DNA of 64,000 bases from Aphrocallistes beatrix (GCA_963281255.1 OY725492.1:5149571-5213570); one strand, 5' to 3'; positions 22,029-33,701 are shown, numbered from the stretch's first letter. Numbers and translations: made by a program. The notes: a model not told the origin generated them from the sequence alone.

Positions 22029-22038
22029 TTTATATATC
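22029..22038 (-). promoter_or_regulatory. TATA box of copy 11 with conserved downstream block
   Basis: The minus-strand order is GATATATAAAC, AAAATCTGACGGGAATTTAC, AATCTTCAGAT, ATG. The same order with nearly the same bases stands before copies 4, 8, 10, 14, 16 and 20, and in shorter form before 17 and 18. A TATA-to-ATG distance of about 40 bases leaves room for a leader of only about 10 bases if transcription starts at the usual distance from TATA. Confidence 0.6.
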
Positions 22039-22044
22039 ATGTGT

Positions 22045-22365
22045 TGACCAATTGTTTCTACCTCTATCCTCCAAATATAGCATCTATAGGTCAGGTAGAA
22101 TCTTTTCTCCTTACAAATCAAAATTTCTACTTGTATATTAACATACTGTATTTCTACTCTGGAATATTGTATCTAGCCAGCTTGAAATATAATTGGAACA
22201 TCATCAGTGCTGTCTAGGGAGTAGATTATTGTGTTACTGAGGTAGAGACTTACCATGGCATAGTAGAAACACCAACATAATTGAACCAAAGAATGCTATC
22301 CACTACACTCCAGTAGATACTAGTAGTTAGTCATCTGCTGGTTTCTACTCTGTCAGACATTCCTT
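22045..22365. promoter_or_regulatory. Cluster of TCTAC/GTAGA words upstream of copy 11
   Basis: About nine TCTAC or GTAGA words, mostly as TTCTAC(T/C) or GGTAGAA, in about 320 bases; by base composition under one would be expected. The same arrangement lies upstream of copies 17 (38505-38865), 18 (43145-43505) and 20 (51420-51735). Confidence 0.35.
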
Positions 22366-24800
22366 AACTTCACTAGATCCTTTATCATTATTCCGAATAA
22401 TTTCGGATTATCTTGAATGAACTTCCAACCAATAAATTTCTTCATATTGGTCTTATGGTTGGATAATCGAGTAAATGAAAATTTCCGATAACATGAATTG
22501 GTCGGTTATCTATCATTATATTAATTTTTTGAGCAACCTTAACAATTACATTATTTCTAATCGTTTCTGATGTCCCACGAGGATATATGAATGATCTGCT
22601 GTGTATTTGTACCACAGAGTTGACCATACTGCATATCATATTCCAGATAAATATCATTTTCAATATCACTAAACTTTCTTTAACTCTACAAGTATTTTAG
22701 CTATTTCTAGCAATTCAGCTTGTTGCGTTTCAAATCTTTAATTTATTTGGCTAAGTGTAATGTCAAAATTATTCAGCTCTATCAAATCTATCAATATAAA
22801 TACAAATATTCGATTATTTCAAGAAACAGTATTTCCATAGAATCATTTTGAATGTAATGCTTGTAATTGCCTAATCATTCACCCAATCTCTCTTTTCCAT
22901 TAGATAGCACATCCCATTAATATTCCAATTTATACATCTTCAGTGAACTGGATTGTTAGGTTATTTCCCACTCAACTATCAGTTAGTATTATATTACATT
23001 ACCCTTGAAACTTGAGTATAATGATAGTATGTCTTAATTAGTACAAAATTATAATGTATTTTGCTTAATACTGAATTTCTTAACTATTTTGTTTGTTACT
23101 AAATCTAAGTTTCCAAATTTGTAACTGATAAATCCTGAGATAGAAGCACGGAACTTTTTTTTACTAATCAGGGAGCTTTTTTGTATTTGTATTCTGGTGC
23201 AGTGCCTAGATACGAGAAGCCCTTATGGCATGTAGGGTCCGTCCGTCCTGCTCATTCCTGGAAATTATATTGGAACAAATTGCTTCAGATTTGGATCATG
23301 TAGTCTTAATAAAGAGCATATTTGAACTGACTGCAAGCATCGATACAAATTTCTAAAAACCATTTTCACCTTAATTCGGATTAAAAAGCTGCTCTTCATA
23401 GATGATTTTATTGGTACCTTGTGATTATGTTGGATTTTTAAAATATCCAATTTTATCCGTGTCAACAAATCAGATTTCAAGTTTGGGGTTCAGTGTGATT
23501 AATTTAATGCATTGAGTTAGGTTTAATCCTTATTGGTCAATAATATCAAAGCAAACTACACGCCGATCATGACATACGGTATCTCTATTCTAGGAGCTGC
23601 ACTGAAGGAACAGATTAATGGTGAGCTGAATATAATATTCTAGAAATAGTGACTTTCTACCATTTTGCTTTCTATTTTTATTTCTATCATTTACCATGAT
23701 ATTTACCATCATTAGCTAGCAATAATTTACCATCATTAACAATCATTTACAATCATTTACCATCATTTACCATCATTTACCATCATTAATTATTCCAGGT
23801 ACTTTACACAATACACATTCATTTCAGTAGTAATTTTCTTTGTATATTATAAAATTATCAGTAGACAGACTAATGTTGCAGTTTCTAACGATAACTGTGA
23901 CTTGGTTATAAGTCACATGCGTTTAATGCATGCCCACTACCCAGGAATTGCTCAGTTTCCTAATCTTAAGCAAATAAAACGTAATAACATTCCAAAAATA
24001 ATACTATTTTAATTCATGTTGATATTTACATTGTATGGATCTGGAATTACAAGCATGGAAGATATGGATTTTCATCATACATTGGGGTGGTAGTCAGAGA
24101 AACCACTGTCTCAAAAAGAATATAATTTCCAGCAGAATCTAAATAATTATATTAGAGTAGAATGCATAATATATGTGCCATACGAAACGTCGCACGCAAC
24201 CAAACAATGGTAGAACATTGAATCACATTTCTACTCAGTTCATATGTTAATTAACTATACTTCTATATATCTGCTCAACCATTCTTCAGTAGATAATGAA
24301 AATGCAAGTAACACTTCCAGACTATCATATTCCTCTTGATTATCTAAACCCTCACATACCCTTCAGTGGTAATATTGTCGAGACGGGTCTAGCACGTTTG
24401 CGTACAATTTTATCATTCACAGTTAAATATGCTAATATAGGCCTATGACAAAATGATGCCACTAACTTTAAAATTCCTTTTTCATTATTGATAAACTTTT
24501 TTGTTTTCTTTGAATCTTCACCTTGTATGAACTTCATCTGTTTTAACTCAACGTTACCCTGTTTTGAGGCAATCTATGAATTTCCAGATTGTAGGGTGAT
24601 GGCATCCACATGTGCTTTGAAATCCCCGATGCCATGCTTCTACTAAATTGGTAGTTCTCGGCAATTATTGTGCAACAAGATGATAACTGTTCCAAAGGTT
24701 AATCGGGTAGAGTGGTGCATTCCTTTCCCCATTCAAATTTCGCAGTCCTATATAATTTTCCTCAAAGTATTGTATGCATATCCATCATGTGATAATTTGC

Positions 24801-25050
24801 AATAATTTGCCATCATTTACCATCATTTACCATCATTTACCATCATTTACCATCATTTACCATCATTTACCATCATTTACCATCATTTACCATCATTAGC
24901 AATCATTTACCATCATTTACCATCATTAACCATCATTTACCATCATTTACCATCATTTACCATCATTAACCATCATTAGCAATCATTTACCATCATTTAC
25001 CATCATTTACCATCATTAGCAATCATTTACCATCATTTACCATCATTAAT
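24801..25050. repeat. Tandem decamer array (CATCATTTAC)n, ~25 units
   Basis: About 25 units of 10 bp, with variants CATCATTAAC and AATCATTTAC. A shorter run is at about 23690-23790. Unit T2 has only a remnant at about 40180-40210, so the array expanded or shrank after the duplication. Confidence 0.9.
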
Positions 25051-25916
25051 TATTAACAAGTACTTTACACAATACACATTCATTTCAGTAGTAATATTCT
25101 TTATATATTAATAGATTATCAGTAGATAGACTGATGTTGCAGTTTCTAACGATAAATGTGACTTGGTTATAAGTCACAAGTGTTTAATGCATGCCCACTA
25201 CCCAGGAATTGCTCCGTTTCCTAATCTTAAGCAAATAAAACGTAATAACATTCCAAAAATAATACTATTTTAATTCATGTTGATATTTACATTGTATGGA
25301 TCTGGAATTACAAGCATGGAAGATATGGATTTTCATCATACATTGGGGTGGTAGTCAGAGAAACCACTGTCTCAAAAAGAATATAATTTCCAGCTGAATC
25401 TAAATAATTATATTAGAGTAGAATGCACAATATCTGTGCCTTACGAAAAGATGCAACCAACCAACCAACCAATGGTAGAACATATAACCTTAATCACATT
25501 TCTACTCAGTCCATATGTTAATTAACTATACTTGTATGTTTTATGTTCTACCACATATCTCAACCTGCTCAATCATTCTTCAGTAGATAATGAGCAACTT
25601 TGTGTGAAATAAAGTTGGAATGTGGCCACTCGTTCGGAAAGGTTGGAAACCCTGATCTAAAACTCGGATTTGAGCTAAAATATTAGGATCATTACCATCA
25701 AAGCAAACTAGGTAGAATCTACTTTTATCTCACATTTATCTCAGGTAGAAACTACATTTCTTAGAAAGTTTCTTTGTTCTCATTATCTATCTTTTTCTAC
25801 CCTTCATCTTTCTACTCATTTTTGTCACAAAGTAATTAAATATTGTGTAATGTCCATTATCATCAAATTACAGTCAATATTGGTATGTATTATCGTATAC
25901 TATGAGTTTAGGAATT

Positions 25917-26510
25917 TTAACTGTAGAAACCAACTGTTAAATACACCTTCCCTCGGATGGGTCTCTTCATCTTTCCAAACAGCCAATAGTCGCTGGGAGC
26001 TAGGTCTGGACTATACGGAGGATGAGAGGAGCATTCGAATCCTAGGTCCCCCGTTACAATACGGTCCAAAAAGTCTTCCTCTGCCTTGTATCTTGACAGT
26101 AATTCTCTAATAACTCTGACCCTTTCGCGTTTTTGTTCTTTTGTAAGTTTTGGGGCCCAACGAGCAGTTAACATCGACATTCCCAGATCCTCAGTGATAA
26201 TCGAATGTATTGTTGATTTTGATATACCTACCCTCTCTTCTGACTCTCACAAGATAATTCGTCTGTCCCCGTCCAAAATTGTCTGGACCCTCTCGATATT
26301 TCTGCTTGTTTTTGAGGGAGTCGGACGACCTGGACGAGTGTCATCATTGAGGTCTTCATCGCCATTATCAAAACGTTCGATCCATCTATATATGGTGGAT
26401 TTCGAAGGACATTCGTCACCGAAAAATATCCTGCATTTCACGAAGAATGTACGAGCCAGTCTTCCCTTTTTTCCACAGGTACTAAATTATTTGTCATTTT
26501 CCTTTGCTAG
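25917..26510 (-). pseudogene. Mariner transposase relic with internal deletion (in T1)
   Basis: The minus strand reads, in two frames, a mariner helix-turn-helix part (KSTIYRWIERFDNGDEDLNDD, then RPGRPTPSK at 26247-26441) and a second part (LTKEQKRERVRV, FLDRIVTGD, then SPDLAPSDYWLFGKMKRP at 25917-26180). The first catalytic Asp (VTGD) and the SPDLAPSDY Asp are visible, but the segment that should hold the middle HDNA-type Asp is missing, so the enzyme cannot be active. No clear terminal inverted repeats are seen. An almost identical copy lies at 41548-42141. Confidence 0.85.
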
Positions 26511-26779
26511 AATCCATGAATTGAAAAAGTAGCCTCTACAAATGAAACTGTATCCTGAAGAATACAGTTCCTAGGGTAAAGACAATATTAAATAGAAGTT
26601 AGCCAATCAAGTTAGGCTTGTAATCTGATATTAAGCTTAGAGCTGTAATGACTAGAATCTGAAATCGATAAATTATTATTATTATTTATTGTACAACCCT
26701 TGTAATATTGATCGATAATATTCTCAAGGAGTGATTAATTAAACAAATACATGCAATATCAACAAGAAAATGTACATTT

Positions 26780-27466
26780 TTATGAATAATTATGACTACT
26801 TATATAAGAAGGGTACAGATGATCTAAACTATATACTGTTCTATCTGTTTCTAGAACACCTTCAAACTCATTGTTTTGTACAGAGTAGGTTAGTTCTTCC
26901 TCTGTTAGCTGACTATTGTAGTCATTGGTATGATATGTCTGTCCTGATGATGAACTGGGAAGCATTTGGGGATACTCAGTCGATGCTAATATTACATTAG
27001 GTATTTGGTCTAAAGGGAAGTTGCATCTAACTGGAAAATATTCTGTATTTGTTTGTTTTTTGATATCTGATCCATCACATTCCATTGTAGCTGCTTGTAG
27101 GTAAGGAGAGCTATCACGTGCTTGTTGATGATGAAGAATTGGGTTTTGTGAAGATTGTTTTGGTTTCTTTGGTTTCGGTTTTGAGTCTTGTTTCCTCTTC
27201 CACTTACGTTTATTGAAACGATTAATCACAACTTTAAATGCATTCTCTGGGATGGAGATGAATGATTGCTTCCTTAAATTGTTGAATTCTCTTTGCTGTA
27301 TCATATCTAGTCTTCCATACACAGAGAAATCTATTTTTAGCTCTGACAGACCGGTGTACTTTACAAATGATTGGTATTTTTCCAGAAATTTGGCAGCATA
27401 TGCATTGTCTAGAATATCAACTCCAATTTTTTTCTCATCGTTATTTTGGTACTTTAAAGTATTCAT
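26780..27466 (-). CDS. FNKR-family protein, copy 12 (hybrid: front of copy 6, D-type tail)
   Basis: 228 residues, start MNTLKYQNNDEKK, front as in copy 6. Core: LKIDFSVYGRL, EFNNLRKQSF, SIPENAF, NRFNKRKWKRKQDSK. The D-type tail (PVRCNFPLDQIPNV, LASTEYPQML, NDYNSQLTEEEL, ending YISSHNYS) is shared only with copy 18. Upstream DNA equals that of copy 6 and downstream DNA equals that of copy 18, so the junction of two duplications lies within the core. The frame is intact. CTATAAAAC lies about 65 bases upstream. Confidence 0.8.
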   Translation of the reverse strand: MNTLKYQNNDEKKIGVDILDNAYAAKFLEKYQSFVKYTGLSELKIDFSVYGRLDMIQQREFNNLRKQSFISIPENAFKVVINRFNKRKWKRKQDSKPKPKKPKQSSQNPILHHQQARDSSPYLQAATMECDGSDIKKQTNTEYFPVRCNFPLDQIPNVILASTEYPQMLPSSSSGQTYHTNDYNSQLTEEELTYSVQNNEFEGVLETDRTVYSLDHLYPSYISSHNYS

Positions 27467-27823
27467 TCAGTTTTGTGTACTTTTATTATTGGGAAATTGT
27501 TTGTTATGTTCAAAGGTTTGATTGTTTTATAGTATCTTTAGATTTGTGCTGGAAATTACGAATATTTTTGGAAACTAAGTTTTAATAATTTTAAATAATT
27601 CTTATACCCACAAAAAATTATACTTTCCTAATTTTGAAGCAAAGTGACAACTAAATATTAAATCAGTAATATTGCCATAGCATTTATGAACGGTTAATTC
27701 CAATCTAATTACATCTCTACAATACTGAAATATTTACATTAATGATCGTATCTAAGAAGCCTGACACAGCCAATGGAAGGTGGTTTTTTATGTATGCAGC
27801 CATCCTTGTGAAAGTTAGAAAGA

Positions 27824-27876
27824 GAGAACAACGAAGAAGTTGAGATATGGAGTATACCAACTTCTTCGTTGTTCTC
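27824..27876. repeat. Perfect 19-bp hairpin (copy 3 of 4)
   Basis: Same stem and loop as at 13508-13560, within the S2 duplication. Confidence 0.65.
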
Positions 27877-28374
27877 CAAATGTTCTCACGTGACACATCC
27901 ACACATCTTCTAACTTGAATTGGCTCTTTAAGGTTCGCAATGGTATCCTCGGTTGGTTTCCCAATTCAATGTCTGTGAAATACGATCACTCTCAGATAAT
28001 TTCATTGGTCTCCCAGCCCCTTCTTCTGGTTCGACTTTTCACCATGTTGAAGCATGGTACGCACATTATGAACTAATTTCAAAGAGAAGAAGTATCCGCT
28101 AATCGTGAAGAATTAGTAAACATATTTGACTGTATTTGGTGATTAAACATACAACACAACAAATAATACAAACTACATTTCAAACATAGAACATTTAAAT
28201 CAGTGTTGTTGTTGTTGTTGTTGTTGTTGCTTTTAAATGTTGCATGGATCTGGCATATCTGGAAATACATTCCATGGATCCTCTAGAATCTCATCATACT
28301 TGGAGTACCTCCTGAGCTGAAGCTAGCGTCAATCGAATCAGCTGTTTTCAGGAAGAATATTAATCTCAGCACAT

Positions 28375-28929
28375 TCACTGAAGTTGAATGTGCAAACACC
28401 TCCTCTTCAGGATTTGGGTGTACAACGCCTCTTGGTTGTACAGATTCCTTGGTTGTGCTAATGCCTCTTGGTTGTACAGATACCTTGGTTGTGTAAACAA
28501 CTCTTCAGGATTTGATTGTAATGTACTCTCTGATGCTTCAACTCTTGTTTCAGTTTGACGCATATTAACCAAGGTTCGACTTTGCTTTTGAGTTTTGATG
28601 TTTGATGCACTCTTGTCTTGTCTCGGAAGTTTCTTTGTTTTACGTTTTGAGTCGTGTTTCCTCTTCCACTTACGTTTATTGAAACGATTTGTCTCGACTT
28701 GAAATGCATTCTCTGGGATGGAGATGAATGATTGCTTCCTTAAATTGTTGAATTCTTTTTGCTGTATCCTATCTAGTCTTCCATACACAGAGAAATCTAT
28801 TTTTAGCTCTGACAGACCGGTGTACTTTACAAATGATTGGTATTTTTCCAGAAATTTGGCAGCATATGCATTGTCTAGAATATCAACAATTTTTTTCTCA
28901 TCGTTATTTTGGTACTTTAAAGTATTCAT
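28375..28929 (-). CDS. FNKR-family protein, copy 13 (C-type tail, end frameshifted)
   Basis: 184 residues, start MNTLKYQNNDEKK. The core is intact (LKIDFSVYGRL, EFNNLRKQSF, SIPENAF, NRFNKRKWKRKHDSK) and the C-type tail has two to three LYNQEA units. One base missing compared with copy 7 (GTACAACGCC against GTACAAACGCC, near 28423) changes the last 18 residues to an unrelated end (ILKRRCLHIQLQ). It keeps its promoter next to the ATG, unlike copy 7. The core should still be made; the end may be non-functional. Confidence 0.65.
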   Translation of the reverse strand: MNTLKYQNNDEKKIVDILDNAYAAKFLEKYQSFVKYTGLSELKIDFSVYGRLDRIQQKEFNNLRKQSFISIPENAFQVETNRFNKRKWKRKHDSKRKTKKLPRQDKSASNIKTQKQSRTLVNMRQTETRVEASESTLQSNPEELFTQPRYLYNQEALAQPRNLYNQEALYTQILKRRCLHIQLQ

Positions 28930-29673
28930 TCAGTTTTGTGTACTTTTATTACTATGAAATTGTTTGTTATGTTCAAAGGTTTGATTGTTTTATAGTATCT
29001 TTAGATTTGTACTGGAAATTACGATTATTTTTGGAAACTAAGTTTTAATAATTTTGAATAATTATTATTAGCCCATTAAATTATGCTTTCCTAATTTTGA
29101 AACAAAGTGACAACTAAATATTTAATCAATAATATTGCCATAGCATTTATGAACGGTGATTTCCAACCTAATTTGCTATGAACATCTCTACAATACTGAA
29201 ATATTTACATTAATTATCGTATCTAAGAAGGCTGACACAGCCAATGGAAGGTGGTTAACAGTGTCTCTATGTATGCAGCAATCCTCGTGAAAGTTAGAAA
29301 GAGAGAACAACGAAGAAGTTGAGTTTTCCAAGAGAGAGCAGACGGATGGGCGTAGGTACGTACGTACTTATCGACGGACGTTGTACGCCGATCATGACAT
29401 AAGACATCTCCTATACTCGGAGCTGTACTAAAATAATAGACTTGGACAATGGATCTGAACTAGAATAGATTGAATGGATCTGATCTTGCTTAGAACTCCG
29501 ATGCGTATATGCATGAATGGTAATCAATACTAAAATATAGTTAATTGCTGGTATACCAATCTTTAGTTGAGCTTTGCATTTAACCAATTTTCCAATACTA
29601 TTTAGGTATTCCTAATAGTATGTTTCTGCATACAAATGATATGATGTAATATGTGATATATCACCATTGGATA

Positions 29674-30193
29674 TCCTTACTATTAAAACTCGATTAATGT
29701 GTATATATGTGTGTAACGAATTGATTGAAGAAACTGCCAGTCATATAAAGCTAATTTTTGGCATGTGGGAGTCTTTTGGCTATGGCTCCAGTAAGTTCTG
29801 AGCTCAGACGAAAATGTCGACTCATCATGGAATTATGACGTCATTGTCACATTTTTAAAGTTAAGCACAGTTATTCGGGCATAGCTCAGCCATTATAGGA
29901 GATAGAAAGCTGGAATTTTCTGTATACTAACATAGTTCACATATGGTGTAACTATCATCAAAAAATGATGACTCATCACTTTGTTATGACGTCATCATTA
30001 CTCATCAAAAATTTTAAAAATTGATAAATTTGGTGATTTTTCGTGCGATATAGATTATAACAGTAGGACAGACGTATTTAGAGATGTTATCTCCCTTATA
30101 TTTAACCAATGTGACCCCAGGCAACCGAAGGGAATCTTCGGCGGACACAAAGTGTCCGCCAGCCGCGCAGCGCAAGCAAGACAAGCGCGCTTG
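29674..30193 (+). mobile_element. Helitron-like element E
   Basis: Complete; ends and A|T flanks as in element D, with which it shares its site by duplication. It keeps the TGACGTCATCATTACTCATC block that is shortened in D. Confidence 0.8.
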
Positions 30194-30432
30194 TAATTAA
30201 TAAAACAACATAGAGAAAGCAAGAATTATAGCAATTAATAGAACAAAACGATTAATTATTCTAAATTAATTATTCTATTCAACAGTAGTGCTGCTATTTC
30301 AGAATCTTTATCATCTATTATCCCTAATTTTCAAGCATCTGAAGTCGAGGGATGATCGGAGAGATTTGTATGAATTTCGACATTATGATTTCTGACTAAG
30401 TAGTTAATTCTGTCATCATACTCGTATCGTAG

Positions 30433-30897
30433 CTACTCTCTTCTTGTTCCACCAAAAGGTCTCGATAATCTTATGTACTGTTTTGGTTCTTCGTAACGAA
30501 ATGTTGCATGGAATGTCTGATCCATCACATTCCATTGTAGCTCAGTGTATGTAACTTGTTGATAATGAAGGATTGGTTTTAGTGGAGAATGTTTTGGTTT
30601 CTTTGGATTCGGTTTTGAGTCGTGTTTCCTATTAATTTTCAGTTTATTGATGCGTTTACCTTTCGTTGAAAATGCATACTCTGGGATGGTGAGGAATGAC
30701 TGTTTCCCTAACTCGTTGAATTCTCTTCGCTGCTTCACATTTAATTTCCCGTACATAGAGACATTTATATACAGCAATAGTATTCCCATTCTATTCAACC
30801 GTACAAATGTTTGGTGTTTTTTCAGAAATGTATCTGCATTTGTCTCGTCTTTAATATGGACATGAAATTTTAGGTGCTGTCTCTGTGAATTATTCAT
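30433..30897 (-). CDS. FNKR-family protein, copy 14 (B-type tail)
   Basis: 154 residues, start MNNSQRQHLKF. Core: LLLYINVSMYGKL, EFNELGKQSF, IPEYAF, KRINKLKINRKHDSK. Tail TYTELQW...FGGTRRE as in copies 4 and 8. The frame is intact. TATATATAT lies about 35-45 bases upstream, and the MITE seen at copies 4 and 8 is absent here together with some flanking bases (the sequence jumps to GCATAGCATCC). Confidence 0.75.
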   Translation of the reverse strand: MNNSQRQHLKFHVHIKDETNADTFLKKHQTFVRLNRMGILLLYINVSMYGKLNVKQRREFNELGKQSFLTIPEYAFSTKGKRINKLKINRKHDSKPNPKKPKHSPLKPILHYQQVTYTELQWNVMDQTFHATFRYEEPKQYIRLSRPFGGTRRE

Positions 30898-31073
30898 ATC
30901 TGAAGTTTGTAAATTCCCATCAGATTTTGTTTATATATATGTATGTCAACGCATAGCATCCTATAGGTCAAGTAGAATCTCTTTATAATCTTTGTAAACC
31001 ACTCTTATATTTTACATACAGTATTTCTATGCATTATTTTTCATCAAGCCTATACTTGAAATAAGATAGCTAG

Positions 31074-31540
31074 TTAGTTATAATCTTCTTGTTGCAAAAG
31101 TTGTTGATCATTGTCTGCACTGTTTTGGTCTAACGGGATGTTGCATATAAGTGAAAGGTAAACAGTACTTGTTTGTTCGTTGATATCTGATCCATCACAT
31201 TCTATTGTAGCTGTATGTAGGTAAGGAGAGCTATCACGTTCTTGTTGATAATGAAGAATTGAATTTTGTGTGCTTTGGTTTCTTTGGTTTCGGTTTTGAG
31301 TCTTGTTTCCTCTTCCAAATACGTTTATTGGAACGATTAATCTCATCTTCAAATGCATTCTCTGTGATTGAGATGAATGATCGCTTCCTTAAATTGTTGA
31401 ATCATTTTTGCTGTATCATATTTTGTCTTCCATACACATTGATGATTGATGTTTTTTTAGAAATTTATCAGCATATGCTTATCTAGAATATTGACTTCAA
31501 TTTTTCTAACATCATTACGTTGGTACTTTGAAGTATTCAT
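31074..31540 (-). pseudogene. FNKR-family copy 15, broken (duplicate of copy 9)
   Basis: It carries the same early frameshift, the same loss of the VYG region and the same stop after LLQQEDYN as copy 9, with a handful of substitutions. The expected ATG is at 31540. Confidence 0.75.
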
Positions 31541-31913
31541 TCAGTAATTGTGTACTTTTATTACTATGAAACTGTTCGTTATGTTCAAAGGTTTGATTGT
31601 TTTATAGTATCTTTAGATTTGTGCTGTAAATTACGATTATTTTTGGAAACTAAGTTTTAATGATATTAAATAATTCTTATCCACCCATTAAAAATGGGCT
31701 TTCCTAATTTTGAAACAAAGTGACAACTAAATATTAAATCAGTAATATTGCCATAGCATTTATGAACGGTTAATTCCAACCTAATTTGCTATGAACATCT
31801 CTACAATAGTGAAATATTTACATTAATTATCGTATCTAAGAAGCCTGACACAGCCAATGGAAGGTGGTTAACAGTGTCTCTATATGCAGCTATCCTTGTG
31901 AAATTTAGAAAGG

Positions 31914-31966
31914 GAGAACAACGAAGAAGTTGAGACATGGAGTATCCCAACTTATTCGTTGTTCTC
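31914..31966. repeat. 19-bp hairpin (copy 4 of 4, one mismatch)
   Basis: Same as the copy at 18166-18218, within S2. Confidence 0.65.
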
Positions 31967-32529
31967 CAAATGTTCTCACGTGACACATCCACACATCCAC
32001 ACATCTTCTAACTTGAATTGGCTCTTTCAGGTTCGCAATTATATCCTCGGTTGGTTTCCTAATTTAATGTCTGTGAAATACGATCACTCTCAGATAATTT
32101 CATCGGTCTCTCAGCCCCTTCTTCTGGTCCAACTTTTCACCATGTTGAAGCATGGTATGCACATAATGAACTGATTTCAAAGAGACATCGTACAAATATC
32201 TGTTTAAATGAATGTTCATTGCTATAAGATGTTTAGAGACCTTCTCTCTTGATTCGTTGCAGTTTTAAGTACTATCCCTCAAAATATGAAGAAAAATCTA
32301 ACCTAATGTAATTAATAGCTAGTAAATGATTAATTTTAAAATGTCAGCCGACGAACTGATAGTGCAGCTCCATTAACGTAACTTGACTCGTAGGGTATTT
32401 GCATAGTATACATCTTTAATTGCGTTTTATAATTAAACAATTTTCTCCATGTCGACCAATCAAAATTTTAGAGAGTCATCATAATCTAGCTTAGAGAGTC
32501 ATTATAATCTAGCTTAGAGAGTCATTTTA

Positions 32530-32850
32530 ATCTATTTATGTACATTGAGTCAGGTATAATCCTTATTAGTCAATAAAATGGAAGCCAACCGTAATGTTAA
32601 AACCCTGGATTCTGATTGGCCATACATTTTGACACCTGTGAAAATGATTTTGGACCCAGGTTCAAATCTCCAACATATAAGGAATATATGGTCCAAATTT
32701 GGTCCAATTAGTCTAATAGGATTTCCAGGAACGAGCAGACGGAAGTACGTAGGTACGTACGTTCTTATGGACGGACGTCGCAAGCTGTTCATGACATAAG
32801 ACATCTCCTATACTTTGCTAGGAGCTGCACTAAAATAATAGACTTGGACA
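32530..32850. repeat. Dispersed repeat with GGACCCAGGTTCAAATCTCC core
   Basis: S2 partner of 18730-19090. The apparent open frames on both strands here are not kept in the partner and are not genes. Confidence 0.55.
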
Positions 32851-33197
32851 ATGGATCTGATCTTGTTTAGAACTCCAATGCGTATATGCATGAATGGTGA
32901 TCAATGCTAGAATATAGTTAATTGGTGGAATACCAATCTTTAATTGAGCTTTGCATTTAGCCAATTTCCCAATACTATTTAAAACAACATAGAGAAAGCA
33001 AGAATTATAGCAATTAATACAGCAAAACGATGAATTATTCAAAACGAATTATTCTATTCACAGTAGTGCTGCAATTTCAGAATCTTTATCATCTATTATC
33101 CCTAATTCTCAAGCATCTGAAGTTGAGGGATGATCAGAGAGATTTGTATATATTTCGCTCATAAGATTTCTGTCTGACTCAGTAGTTAATTCTGTCA

Positions 33198-33701
33198 TCA
33201 TACTCGAATCGTAGTTACTCTCTTCTTACCAAAAGATCTTGGTGATTGTGTGTACTGTTTTTGTTCTACATAATGAGTGGTTGTATCGAAGATGTTCAGC
33301 ATTATTTGCTCGTTGATGTCTTTTTCCATTCCATTCCATTGTAGCTCAGTGTATGTAACTTGTTGATAATGAATTATTGGTTTTCGTGGAGAATGTTTTG
33401 GTTTCTTTGGTTTCGGTTTTGAGTCGTGTTTCCTATTAATTTTCAGTTTATTGATGCGTTTACTTTTCGTTGAAAATGCATACTCTGGGATGGTGAGGAA
33501 TGACTGTTTCCCTAACTCGTTGAATTCTCTTCGCTGCTTCACATTTAATTTCCCGTACATAGAGTAATTTATATACAGCAATAGTATTCCCATTCTATTC
33601 AACCATACAAATTGTTGATATTTTTTCATAAATGTATCTGCCTCTGTCTCGTCTTTAATATGGACATTAAATATTAGGTGCTCTCTCTGTGAATTATTCA
33701 T
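33198..33701 (-). CDS. FNKR-family protein, copy 16 (B-type tail, altered end)
   Basis: 167 residues, start MNNSQREHLIFNVHIKDET. Core: LLLYINYSMYGKL, EFNELGKQSF, IPEYAF, KRINKLKINRKHDSK. The tail continues TYTELQWNGM, then DINEQIMLNIFDTTTHYVEQ as in copy 10, and ends SPRSFGKKRVTTIRV because of small indels. It is the intact partner of frameshifted copy 10. TATATATATG lies about 35-45 bases before the ATG. Confidence 0.75.
   Translation of the reverse strand: MNNSQREHLIFNVHIKDETEADTFMKKYQQFVWLNRMGILLLYINYSMYGKLNVKQRREFNELGKQSFLTIPEYAFSTKSKRINKLKINRKHDSKPKPKKPKHSPRKPIIHYQQVTYTELQWNGMEKDINEQIMLNIFDTTTHYVEQKQYTQSPRSFGKKRVTTIRV

Larger units (their letters stand above)
22400..26770. repeat. Intergenic duplication unit T1
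   Basis: It matches unit T2 (38860-42410) nearly throughout and unit T3 (43500-46000) in diverged form. T1 has in addition an internal duplication of about 450 bp (23780-24260 recurs at 25040-25500) and a decamer array. It carries a mariner relic near copy 12. A 61-codon open frame at 24352-24537 (minus) is kept in T2 with one change, but its resemblance can be explained by recent duplication alone. Confidence 0.75.

Noticed and set aside
24352..24537. 61-codon minus-strand frame kept at 40715-40900
   Set aside because: The two copies lie in recently duplicated units T1 and T2, so similarity is no evidence of selection; there is no TATA box at the family distance and no resemblance to a known protein.
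24801..25050. Decamer array or 36-bp repeats as a CRISPR array
   Set aside because: There are no unique spacers between repeats, no cas genes, and the DNA is animal.
25850..26532. Plus-strand frames over the mariner relic
   Set aside because: The minus strand clearly encodes mariner transposase motifs; the plus-strand frames are shadows.
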